From Gammaproteobacteria bacterium (GTDB lineage Bacteria > Pseudomonadota > Gammaproteobacteria > Pseudomonadales > Pseudomonadaceae): DNA of 64,000 bases. Below the pieces are notes generated by a model. The model was not told the DNA's origin, made no database searches, and saw only the letters and a program-made list of their open reading frames with translations. A program made the translations under genes and the position numbers. The DNA lies in assembly GCA_012728415.1 (NCBI GenBank), contig JAAYFD010000014.1:44196-108195 (forward strand). The letters are read 5' to 3'. Shown here piece by piece: positions 56,891-64,000 of the stretch; the stretch's first letter is position 1, and each line of letters begins with the position of its first letter.

Positions 56891-58033
56891 ATGCAGGATC
56901 GACAGGCAGGCAACCGCTCACCAGAGCAGTGGTACACGAAGGCACTGGAGCAGGGTTTTGTTGCTGACACCGCGCAACAGCAGGCAGTGATTTATCTGCA
57001 AAAAAGCTACCAGGCCCTGTGTGCAGGCAGCCCTGCAAAAGCCGGTATATACCTTTGGGGGCCGGTTGGTCGTGGCAAGACCTGGCTGATGGACCGTTTT
57101 TATGAAAACCTGCCGGTGCCTGGTCTGCGTCAGCACTTTCATCACTTCATGCATGATCTGCATCGTCGTCTGCACCAGCTGACCGGCTCGCCAGAGCCAT
57201 TGAGCAAGGTGGCAGATGAGCTGGCGCAGCAGATCAGAGTGCTTTGCTTTGATGAGTTTTTCATCAGTGACATTGCTGATGCCATGCTGCTTGGGCCCTT
57301 GATGCAAGCGCTGTTTGAGCGCGGCCTGGCCATTTTCATGACGTCCAATCAGCCGCCAGAAGGCCTCTATCCGGACGGTTTCAACCGCGAACAGCTACTG
57401 CCTACGATTGCCGCACTCAGGCAGCATATGCGGATAGTTGCAGTAGATGGCAGCCAGGATCACCGCTTGCACGGCCTGTCGGGTACGGAGCATCTGCCGC
57501 GTTATCTGCACTGCCTGCCGGGGCAGCCAGAGGCAATGCCGGCCCTGTTTGACCAGTTGGCTGGTGACAGGCCGCAGAGCCGTGAACCCATTGAGCTAAA
57601 CAGGCGACTGCTGGATATACGCGCAGAGGCGGGCCGGATGCTTTGGTGTGACTTTTCCCAGCTGTGTGAACAGCCCTTTTTTGCCCAGGATTTTATCGAG
57701 CTATGCCAGCGTTATGACGTGTTGTTATTGAGCAAAGTGCCGGAGCTGGGCGGTGAGCAACAAGCAGCCAAAATTGCCCGTGGCACTGAAGATGCTGCCA
57801 GCCGGGTCGTTGCCGGTGACAGGGTTTTGCCCTCGCTGGCTCGTAAAGATGATGCCGTGCGACGCTTTATAGCCTTGATTGATGAATGTTATGAAGGTAA
57901 AGTCCCGGTTTATATTGAAGCCAGCGTGCCTTTGAGCGAGCTCTATACACAGGGTTATTTGTCATTTGCCTTTCGCAGAACGCATAGCCGGTTACTGGCA
58001 ATGCAGCATGATGACTTTGCCGGAACCGTATGA
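56891..58033 (+). CDS. zapE: Cell division ATPase ZapE (AFG1 family)
   Basis: This AFG1-like P-loop ATPase associates with the divisome and affects FtsZ in E. coli. The 380-residue protein has Walker A GPVGRGKTW near residue 57, HHFMHDLHRRL with conserved histidines near 80, Walker B LCFDEFFI near 117 and MTSNQPPEGLYPDG near 150. Length is typical. ATG 56891 follows a 257-base spacer shared with the divergent trpB. A C40 peptidase gene follows 22 bases later, which also concerns the envelope. Confidence 0.93.
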   Translation: MQDRQAGNRSPEQWYTKALEQGFVADTAQQQAVIYLQKSYQALCAGSPAKAGIYLWGPVGRGKTWLMDRFYENLPVPGLRQHFHHFMHDLHRRLHQLTGSPEPLSKVADELAQQIRVLCFDEFFISDIADAMLLGPLMQALFERGLAIFMTSNQPPEGLYPDGFNREQLLPTIAALRQHMRIVAVDGSQDHRLHGLSGTEHLPRYLHCLPGQPEAMPALFDQLAGDRPQSREPIELNRRLLDIRAEAGRMLWCDFSQLCEQPFFAQDFIELCQRYDVLLLSKVPELGGEQQAAKIARGTEDAASRVVAGDRVLPSLARKDDAVRRFIALIDECYEGKVPVYIEASVPLSELYTQGYLSFAFRRTHSRLLAMQHDDFAGTV

Positions 58034-58055
58034 ATTGCCACAAGAAGATAAAATT

Positions 58056-58634
58056 ATGCATTGGTCCCTACGCTTATCCATCGTTTCTTCTTTGCTGTTG
58101 ACAGCAGCCTGCGCGACCCATCAAAGCAGTAGCCTGTCTGCCGGGCAGGACGGGCATAGACAATCTTTGCAGACCATGCCGGTAACCGGGGCGCCTGCGG
58201 ATGAAATGAATCGCCTGGTCAGCCGTTCCCAAATGGCCGATGACGTACTCTTGCGGGCCATGGCACAAATTGGCACACCATACCGCTGGGGCGGCAGCTC
58301 GCCGCAAACCGGCTTTGATTGCAGCGGCCTGATCGGTTACGTATTTCATCACTCCATGAATATCAAGCTGCCACGCAGCACCACGCAGATGATGCAAATC
58401 AAGGCGCCAGTCATCGAGCGCAACAGGCTGCGTACTGGTGATATTGTATTTTTTGCTACCAGCGGTGGTCGCCGGGTCAGTCATGCAGGCATCTACGTGG
58501 GTGACAACCGCTTTGTGCACGCGCCTTCAACTGGCGGCAAGGTTCGTATTGACAGCCTGACCTCTCCGTATTGGAGCAAGGCTTATCTGCAAGCCAAGCG
58601 GTATTTGCCTGACCAACAGCTGGTCAGCCTTTAA
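58056..58634 (+). CDS. NlpC/P60 (C40) peptidase, putative lipoprotein
   Basis: The 192-residue protein has an exported N-terminus ending in LTAAC, a weak lipobox with Cys 19. The C-terminal NlpC/P60 domain shows GTPYRWGGSS, the catalytic Cys in FDCSGLIGYV near residue 90 and His in SHAGIYVG near 147, then FVHAPS. Such enzymes cut peptidoglycan stem peptides in the periplasm. ATG 58056 fits the signal peptide; the frame upstream overlaps zapE. Confidence 0.88.
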   Translation: MHWSLRLSIVSSLLLTAACATHQSSSLSAGQDGHRQSLQTMPVTGAPADEMNRLVSRSQMADDVLLRAMAQIGTPYRWGGSSPQTGFDCSGLIGYVFHHSMNIKLPRSTTQMMQIKAPVIERNRLRTGDIVFFATSGGRRVSHAGIYVGDNRFVHAPSTGGKVRIDSLTSPYWSKAYLQAKRYLPDQQLVSL

Positions 58635-58636
58635 AA
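58609..58636 (+). terminator. Hairpin at the end of the C40 peptidase gene
   Basis: CTGACCA (58609-58615) pairs with TGGTCAG (58621-58627) around ACAGC, then CC and TTTAAAA. It overlaps the last codons and stop of the gene. The T-run is short. Confidence 0.4.
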
Positions 58637-59118
58637 CACTCCTGCGGTTTGTCTACAGAAAGCGAAGGGTGATCAGCAGTGGCACCCATATAACAGCTTT
58701 CGACTCGCATGCCGGTTGTCCTGTCCGCTCTTTCCTCCCAAGTCGCTCAAGATCATTCGAAGCTGATTTGCCTGCGCAAGCTTCGCTGCGTTCCTGCTGA
58801 CTGTCTTGATCATTTGATCCTCTGCGTTGATGCTGTTTGAGCATTTGCTTCATTGTAGCTTTCCCCTCATGTTGTGCCACCGGCGACCAGCCGTACATTG
58901 ACATGCGCATAGAGTGTGTTTTGTGCCAAAACCGTGGTTTTTTTATACTTTTGGTTGCTATAAATAGATTTTTTCCAGCAACGGCACATGTATTGCTTTA
59001 TTTGTCGTTCAGGAGGCGGTTTGTGTGCCGGGTAGTACACTTGCCGCCATCTGGACCTCTGCCTGGCAGCTGTTTGCAGCTGTTGGATAAAAACAAAAAG
59101 ACACACGGGAGTAGGGAA
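58637..59118. other. Non-coding spacer before the SphA-like gene
   Basis: No gene could be supported in these 482 bases. The left part (58650-58860) holds an open minus-strand frame of odd composition (58653-58910). Related motifs AAGATCATTCGA (58748-58759) and TTGATCATTTGA (58806-58817) also lie there. The right part should hold the promoter of the SphA-like gene. A doubled CAGCTG near 59067-59080 and an imperfect sigma54-like pair there have wrong spacing. The GGGAA ribosome site is at 59114. Confidence 0.4.
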
Positions 59119-60057
59119 ATGACTAAGCGTCATATCAAACCATTAATGGGCTGCGTGGCAGCGATCAGCCTGATTTCCATTGGGACTGCTTATGCTAAAG
59201 AGGGCGGCGACCAATACCCCAACGGGGCAGAAACCTGGATGGCAGGAGCGGTTCCTCCCAAGGGGAATTACTTTATCAACTACACTGGCCATTATGGTGG
59301 CAAGCTCCGCGATGGTCGTGGCAAAAAAGTCAGTGGTGCCAAAGTCGGCGCATGGTTTACCGCCCAGCGCTACATCCATATGACTGATAAAAAGATTTTT
59401 GGTGCCGACTACGGCTGGCATGTAATTGTGCCGCTGGTTCACCAGAATTTGCGATTGGGCGGGGCTTCGAAGTCGCGCAATGCGCTGGGTGATGTCACCA
59501 TCAATCCGCTCATCCTGGCTTGGCACCGGGATAATCTGCACTGGGCTTTTGGTTTGGACATCAACTTGCCGACTGGTGCTTACGACTCAAAAGATGCACG
59601 TCGCAGCGTGGGTGCCAACTACTGGAGCTTCGAGCCGCTGCTGGCGGTCACTTGGCTGCATGACGACGGCTGGGAGGCTTCCGGCAAGTTCATGTATAAC
59701 ATCAAGACCAAAAACAAGGATTTTCGACCGGAACCTGGTGCGCGAAAAATGGATTACAAGTCCGGGCAGGAGTTTCATATGGATTACCTGCTGGGCAAGC
59801 ATATTGGTCAATGGGGAGTGGGCGTTTCTGGTTACTACCTAAAGCAGACCACCAATGACAAGGTGGATGGCAGTACGCTTGCCGGCTCACCTGCCTGGAG
59901 CAGGGGGCGTAAAGGACAGGTGTTTTCTTATGGGCCGACGCTCAGCTATACCACTCAAAGCGGCGTAATGATTTCCGGACAGTGGAACCATGAAAGCAAG
60001 GTGCGCAACCGTTTTGGTGGTGACAAGTTGATGTTGAAGCTGGTCACTGCATTTTAA
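59119..60057 (+). CDS. SphA-like outer-membrane channel (MetA-type phenol degradation family)
   Basis: The 312-residue protein has a signal peptide (cleavage after AYA, residue 26) and then alternating beta-strands typical of a barrel, ending in Phe as outer-membrane proteins do. GAETWMAGAVPPKGNYFINY near residue 38 and GDVTINPLILAWH near 128 match the family often called SphA or MetA. Members lie next to catabolic genes and are thought to import aromatic or hydrophobic compounds. A strong terminator follows, and a sigma54 activator gene is next. ATG 59119 fits the signal peptide; the frame upstream to 58837 is not supported. Confidence 0.82.
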   Translation: MTKRHIKPLMGCVAAISLISIGTAYAKEGGDQYPNGAETWMAGAVPPKGNYFINYTGHYGGKLRDGRGKKVSGAKVGAWFTAQRYIHMTDKKIFGADYGWHVIVPLVHQNLRLGGASKSRNALGDVTINPLILAWHRDNLHWAFGLDINLPTGAYDSKDARRSVGANYWSFEPLLAVTWLHDDGWEASGKFMYNIKTKNKDFRPEPGARKMDYKSGQEFHMDYLLGKHIGQWGVGVSGYYLKQTTNDKVDGSTLAGSPAWSRGRKGQVFSYGPTLSYTTQSGVMISGQWNHESKVRNRFGGDKLMLKLVTAF

Positions 60058-60069
60058 CTGGGCGGCCGT

Positions 60070-60107
60070 ACAATCAGCAGGGAGCCTAATGAATCCCTGC
60101 TGATTGT
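60070..60107 (+). terminator. Perfect 14-bp stem after the SphA-like gene
   Basis: ACAATCAGCAGGGA (60070-60083) pairs with TCCCTGCTGATTGT (60094-60107) around a ten-base loop. A weak T-rich tail (GCTTTCT) follows. It starts 13 bases after the stop codon. Confidence 0.8.
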
Positions 60108-60185
60108 GCTTTCTGTGCGGGCTGGAGTGACAATGGTTTGTCCATTGACCGAATGTCTATGCATGTATCTCGTCTGATAGCTGAC

Positions 60186-60227
60186 GTTGACACTGAAACT
60201 GATTTAAAGTAGCTCTTTAATGTCAAC
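60186..60227. promoter_or_regulatory. Nested inverted repeat upstream of the sigma54 activator
   Basis: GTTGACA (60186-60192) is inverted at TGTCAAC (60221-60227). Just inside, TTAAAG (60204-60209) is inverted at CTTTAA (60215-60220). Together they make a 13-bp stem with one 11-base bulge. It lies in the 60108-60377 spacer, which is otherwise without a gene. It could be an activator or autoregulator site. Confidence 0.45.
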
Positions 60228-60377
60228 CAGGTGGCTTGTGCATACTAATGGCAAAACCCTGTTGACTTGTTTGTAATGCATCATTGTCGTGACAGCTGCA
60301 ATCCAGTTGCCTGGCTGCCCGGAAGACACATTTCTCGCACGGCTTTCAGTGGTCATTCACTTTTGGATTGTTCTACA

Positions 60378-62069
60378 GTGGCGAAATTAGAGTTTCTCGA
60401 CTTCAAGTATTTATTGAATAAGCTGCGCTTTCAGCCGGAAGAAGGCAAGGTGTGGCTGGCTGAGCAACGCACAGTATTAATGGGGCTTGGAGGTCTGGCT
60501 GCGTTTCGTCAGGAAATTATCGCCACGCTCGGTATGGAGCGTGGCAAAAGCTTTTTCATGCGTTTGGGGTTTTACATGGGCCTGTCGGATGCTGCGCTGG
60601 CCCGCAAGCTAGAGCCGAATGCGAGTTGGGATCAGCTTTTCTTGCTCGGCCCGCAGCTGCATCATCTGCGCGGTATGGTGAAAGTGGTTCCACATAAGTT
60701 GCGCTGGGACTCTGGAAATAATGATTTTTACGCTGAATTCGAGTGGATTGATTCTTGGGAAGTGGAAATTTGCCGCACCACCCTGGGGCAGCTTGAAGAA
60801 CCGGCATGCTGGGTATTGTTGGGATATGCCTGTGCTTATACCAGCCACTTTATAGGCCAGGAAGTGCAGTACCGTGAGGTGAGTTGCTGCGGACAGGGCG
60901 ATAACAGTTGCGTAATTGTCGGCAAGCTGGCGGAGGAGTGGCCGGATCACGAGGAATTCAGTCAGCACTTCCGTGCCGCACCACTGATTGACGAGCTGTA
61001 TGAGCTTCAGGTGCGAATTGCAGATCTGGAGCAGACTCTGGGCTATCCTGAGGAGCGACCGGACACGCTGGGGGATTCGCCACCTTTTACCAGTGCCGTA
61101 AAAATGATTGATCGTGGTGCAAACTCGGAAGTCACCATGTTGTTGATTGGTGAAACCGGTACTGGAAAGGAAATGCTGGCGCGGCGCGTGCATGACTTAA
61201 GTCCGCGCAAGGACGGGCCTTTTATTGCTATTAACTGTGCGGCCATACCCTCCGAACTGATTGAGTCGGAGCTGTTTGGTGTCGAAAAAGGTGCTTTTAC
61301 TGGTGCATCCCAGTCCAGGCTGGGACGGTTTGAGCGGGCTCATGGTGGCACTATTTTTCTGGATGAGGTTGTGGAGCTGTCACCTCGTGCCCAGGCGGCC
61401 TTGCTACGGGTGCTCCAGGAGGGCGAGCTGGAGCGGGTAGGGGACCAGCAAACGCGACAAATAGATGTACGCATCGTAGCGGCCACTAATGAGGATCTGG
61501 GGGCAGCAGTAAAGGATGGTCGTTTTCGGGCCGACCTGTTTTACCGCATTAATGCTTATATGGTGATGATCCCGCCCCTGCGGGAGCGTAAAAATGACAT
61601 TGTCTTGCTGGCGGAATATTTCCGCAAGCGCTTCGAAAAGCGCTATCACAAAGGCACCTTAGGCTTTACTGATCGTGCCCTTGCTGCATTGCACGGGCAT
61701 GACTGGCCAGGCAATATCCGTGAGCTTGAAAATGCGGTGGAGCGCGGCATCATTCTGACAGACAACAACAACTACATTACCGAACAAAATCTGTTCAACA
61801 GCCGCTGGGGTGTTTTGCCTGGTAGTGAACAGAGCCTGCGCACTCTCAATCAGGAGTCCGGTCAGCTGGAGGAGGTCAGTGTTATTGACCAGCAGCTTGA
61901 CAAGCTGACAGAAACAATCATCGAGAAAGGGATCAGTCTCAACATGCTGGAGCATGCGCTGATTAGCAAGTCAATGGATAAAGCCGAAGGTAACATAGCA
62001 GCGGCAGCACGTCTGCTTGGGTTAACCCGGCCAGCGCTGGCCTATCGTCTCAAGCGGATTACTGAGTGA
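60378..62069 (+). CDS. Sigma54-dependent activator with XylR-N and V4R domains
   Basis: The protein belongs to the XylR/DmpR group, whose N-terminal domain binds small aromatics. Visible parts in order: a XylR-N region (LRFQPEEGKVWLAEQR); a V4R domain with cysteines in VSCCGQGDNSC; a linker; and the AAA+ domain with GETGTGKE (Walker A), GAFTGA for sigma54 contact and FLDEVVELS. A Fis-type helix-turn-helix (NIAAAARLLGLTRPALAYRL) ends it. From GTG 60378 it has 563 residues; ATG 60276 is another start, and neither has a clear ribosome site. The ligand is unknown; the neighbours suggest an amide or aromatic compound. Confidence 0.88.
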   Translation: MAKLEFLDFKYLLNKLRFQPEEGKVWLAEQRTVLMGLGGLAAFRQEIIATLGMERGKSFFMRLGFYMGLSDAALARKLEPNASWDQLFLLGPQLHHLRGMVKVVPHKLRWDSGNNDFYAEFEWIDSWEVEICRTTLGQLEEPACWVLLGYACAYTSHFIGQEVQYREVSCCGQGDNSCVIVGKLAEEWPDHEEFSQHFRAAPLIDELYELQVRIADLEQTLGYPEERPDTLGDSPPFTSAVKMIDRGANSEVTMLLIGETGTGKEMLARRVHDLSPRKDGPFIAINCAAIPSELIESELFGVEKGAFTGASQSRLGRFERAHGGTIFLDEVVELSPRAQAALLRVLQEGELERVGDQQTRQIDVRIVAATNEDLGAAVKDGRFRADLFYRINAYMVMIPPLRERKNDIVLLAEYFRKRFEKRYHKGTLGFTDRALAALHGHDWPGNIRELENAVERGIILTDNNNYITEQNLFNSRWGVLPGSEQSLRTLNQESGQLEEVSVIDQQLDKLTETIIEKGISLNMLEHALISKSMDKAEGNIAAAARLLGLTRPALAYRLKRITE

Positions 62070-62096
62070 TTCCCCATCGCAGTACTGGAGAGATTC

Positions 62097-63479
62097 ATGC
62101 AACTCGAACGTTATAGCCTGGAAGAGTTAGCGCACGCTTTGCGTGCAGGCGAAGTTTCAGCACGCTCACTGATGGAAACCTGTTTCCATAACTATACGGC
62201 TAGCGAGCCTGAGCTAAATGCTTACAAAAGCTGGGACGGAGAAAGAATGCTGGCAACTGCCAGCAAGGTGGATGAGCTCTTGCAACTAGGCTATGACCTG
62301 GGTCCACTGATGGGGCTGCCAATATCGGTAAAGGACATGTTTGCCGTCCCCGGCCAGCCGACATTTGCAGGCTCCAGCGAAGAGCTTGGCCCGCAATGGC
62401 AGCACCCCGGGCCGCTGATGCAAGCCGTGCTGGGCCAGCTGGCGTTGGTGACCGGCAAGACTCACACTGTTGAATTTGCTCTTGGCGGGATCGGAATCAA
62501 TGCGCACTGGGGAACCCCGAAAAACCCCTGGAGTCCGAATGAGCACAGGGTGCCGGGCGGCTCCAGTTCCGGAGCAGGTGTGTCCTTGTGCCAGGGCACA
62601 GCACTGCTGGCTATGGGGACTGACACCGCAGGCTCTGTACGCATTCCTGCCGCCATGACCGGCACGGTTGGCCTGAAACCAACAGTTGGCCGCTGGCCTA
62701 CACAACAGATAGTGCCTTTGTCTGCCAGCCTGGATACGCCGGGTATTCTGACACGTACCGTGGCAGATGCTGCCTTTTCTTATGCTGCGATCCAGTCGCG
62801 TTTGCAGGCAGTCCCGGTCAGAACTCCGGCGCCGCTGGATTGTCGTGGCCTGCGCATAGGTGTAGTAGAGAACTTCTTCTGGGACAATGCAGCAGATGAC
62901 CTGGTTGCAGTGATTAGAGACGCCATGCGCAAGCTGGAACAAGCCGGTGCCATCCTGGTGCCGCTGCAGGTTCCGGGATGCGCTGAGCTATTCGAAATTT
63001 TCCAGCAGGGCGGCTTGAGTGTCGCAGAGCTGGCTGCTTACCTGGCCAGCAATATGCCAGACAGGCTTGAGCAGTTGGATCCTGTAGTACGCAGCCGTGT
63101 TGAGGATGGTGGTGCTGTTTCTGCCAGCGAATACCTGCAGCGCAAGCAGCGCCTGGCACAAGCGGCTGAACAGGCTGACCGGCTGTTTGGGCAGGTTGAC
63201 TTCTGGTTGCACCCGACTTTGCCGATTACCGCTCCGGCGGTAGGTGAGTTGCAGGATCTGGAAGCTTACCGGCATTACAACATGCTGGCCTTGCGCAATC
63301 CCAGCATGGCCAACCTGATGGGGCTATGTGCATTGAGCCTCCCGGCAGGGCTGGACCACCAGGGGTTACCGGTAGCCTTGCAGCTTACGGCAGCCGCGAA
63401 TCAGGAAGTCCGCTTACTGGCAGCTGGCCAGGCAGTTGAGCAGGTACTGGGCACACAATTCAGACAGTTTTACCAATGA
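62097..63479 (+). CDS. Amidase signature family hydrolase
   Basis: The 460-residue enzyme hydrolyses an amide bond with a Ser-cisSer-Lys triad. The lysine is K79 in SVKDMF. The cis-serine is S156 in GGSSSG, and the nucleophile is S180 in DTAGSVRIPA, 24 residues later as is usual. Its substrate is unknown. Without gatB or gatC next to it, a role in tRNA amidation is unlikely. It lies 27 bases after the sigma54 activator gene with a GGAGAG ribosome site and is probably co-transcribed. Confidence 0.9.
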   Translation: MQLERYSLEELAHALRAGEVSARSLMETCFHNYTASEPELNAYKSWDGERMLATASKVDELLQLGYDLGPLMGLPISVKDMFAVPGQPTFAGSSEELGPQWQHPGPLMQAVLGQLALVTGKTHTVEFALGGIGINAHWGTPKNPWSPNEHRVPGGSSSGAGVSLCQGTALLAMGTDTAGSVRIPAAMTGTVGLKPTVGRWPTQQIVPLSASLDTPGILTRTVADAAFSYAAIQSRLQAVPVRTPAPLDCRGLRIGVVENFFWDNAADDLVAVIRDAMRKLEQAGAILVPLQVPGCAELFEIFQQGGLSVAELAAYLASNMPDRLEQLDPVVRSRVEDGGAVSASEYLQRKQRLAQAAEQADRLFGQVDFWLHPTLPITAPAVGELQDLEAYRHYNMLALRNPSMANLMGLCALSLPAGLDHQGLPVALQLTAAANQEVRLLAAGQAVEQVLGTQFRQFYQ

Positions 63480-63519
63480 AAATAGCGACAGGATTTACTG
63501 GCAAAAAAGCAGGTGAGGC

Positions 63520-64000
63520 ATGAGCAGCATGAAAACTGGTGATAATCACGACCAAGCGGTCACCGTTGTAGTATCGCGCCGGGTGCGCAAGGGCTGTGAA
63601 GAGCAGTTTGAACAGCTGAGTACAGCAATGTCCAATAGTGCGGCTACTTTTCCAGGGCATCTGGGGAGCACTTTGTTGCGCCCGGCAAGCCCTGATGATC
63701 CCGAATATCGGATAGTATTTAAATTTTCCACACCAGAAAACCTTGCACGCTGGCAGGAGTCGGATGTACGACTGCGGCATCTGGAGTCATTTGACGGCAT
63801 ATTGGTCGAGCCGGCCAAAACTGAGATGGTTTCCGGGATGGTGGCATGGTTTACCCTGCCATCACAGAATCCAGTCAAACCGCCACCCAGGTACAAAATG
63901 ACCTTGGTAAGCTGGATGGCGCTATACCCAAGTGTCACCCTGATCTTTTTGTTGTTCGGGAGTGTTCTTGAGCAGATCCCGTTGCTACTGCGAACCTTGA
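63520..64000 (+). CDS. ABM-domain membrane protein (cut by window end)
   Basis: The frame opens at ATG 63520 with an AGGTGAGG site and is still open at base 64000. The visible 160 residues start with a domain like the antibiotic biosynthesis monooxygenase fold (VTVVVSRRVRKGCEEQFEQL near residue 15, FPGHLGSTLLRP near 43, FKFSTPENLARW near 67). It is followed by a membrane helix (about residues 132-150). Proteins of this type join an ABM domain with two or three helices. It follows the amidase gene by 40 bases and probably belongs to the same unit. Confidence 0.75.
   Translation, partial: MSSMKTGDNHDQAVTVVVSRRVRKGCEEQFEQLSTAMSNSAATFPGHLGSTLLRPASPDDPEYRIVFKFSTPENLARWQESDVRLRHLESFDGILVEPAKTEMVSGMVAWFTLPSQNPVKPPPRYKMTLVSWMALYPSVTLIFLLFGSVLEQIPLLLRTL

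Noticed and set aside
58653..58910. 85-codon minus-strand frame before the SphA-like gene
   Set aside because: Odd composition, no start signal and no family. It may be repeat-derived, but no second copy was seen.
59067..59082. TGGCAG...TTGCA upstream of the SphA-like gene as a sigma54 promoter
   Set aside because: GG and GC are one base too close for sigma54, whose spacing is strict.

Overview
The window looks like chromosomal DNA of a gammaproteobacterium in or near the Pseudomonadaceae. Several blocks keep gene orders I know from Pseudomonas: nadK-phosphoesterase-rhomboid-YeaC-DUF2797-pepN; a YCF48-like gene followed by an RND-type transporter; lpxH-ppiB facing glnS-cysS; mlaA-PilZ-phosphatase-STAS-tal-dusA; infC-rpmI-rplT-pheS-pheT-ihfA-merR; and fliEFGHIJ. 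A Pseudomonas-style REP pair and sigma54 and sigma28 type flagellar promoters fit the same picture. The species cannot be named from the sequence alone. No rRNA, tRNA, CRISPR array or prophage was seen.

Layout. 1-6643: end of nadK, then phosphoesterase, rhomboid protease, two small conserved proteins, a membrane protein and pepN. 7199-10624: secreted beta-propeller protein plus RND transporter. 10742-15311 (minus): LOG protein, beta-CASP nuclease, secreted small protein, lpxH, ppiB. 15444-24013: glnS, cysS, mlaA, a PilZ/PP2C/STAS signalling cluster, tal, dusA. 24469-27193: von Willebrand A protein with 88-residue tandem repeats and a secreted partner. 27480-30764: TatD hydrolase, a DUF5610 gene with a sigma28-like promoter, a PEP-mutase family enzyme and a 5'-nucleotidase. 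31217-37843: a complete type I Wadjet (JetABCD) anti-plasmid system. 38056-43628: translation genes and ihfA/merR. 43685-48498: membrane-anchored unknown, TetR regulator, DUF4823 lipoprotein, DUF1285 protein and an ABC exporter. 48636-55334: fliEFGHIJ plus a Tag-like protein. 55428-58634: orphan trpB, zapE and a C40 peptidase. 59119-64000: outer-membrane SphA-like channel, sigma54 activator with V4R domain, amidase, and a monooxygenase-like protein cut by the window end; this resembles a small catabolic regulon.

The most unusual non-coding content is a three-copy family of short inverted-repeat elements (27228-27368, 30783-30840, 44542-44678). One copy is a 58-bp internally deleted form flanked by TTAA just upstream of a start codon. 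There is also a REP doublet upstream of the Wadjet operon, two hairpin repeats whose stems differ by a compensated base pair, and an odd infC leader. That leader has a promoter, a terminator-like hairpin whose loop can pair downstream, a small ORF with a good ribosome site overlapping infC, and no in-frame AUU start. Wadjet sits where thrS would be expected. The defence system itself is already described; its surroundings and the infC leader are the less familiar parts.
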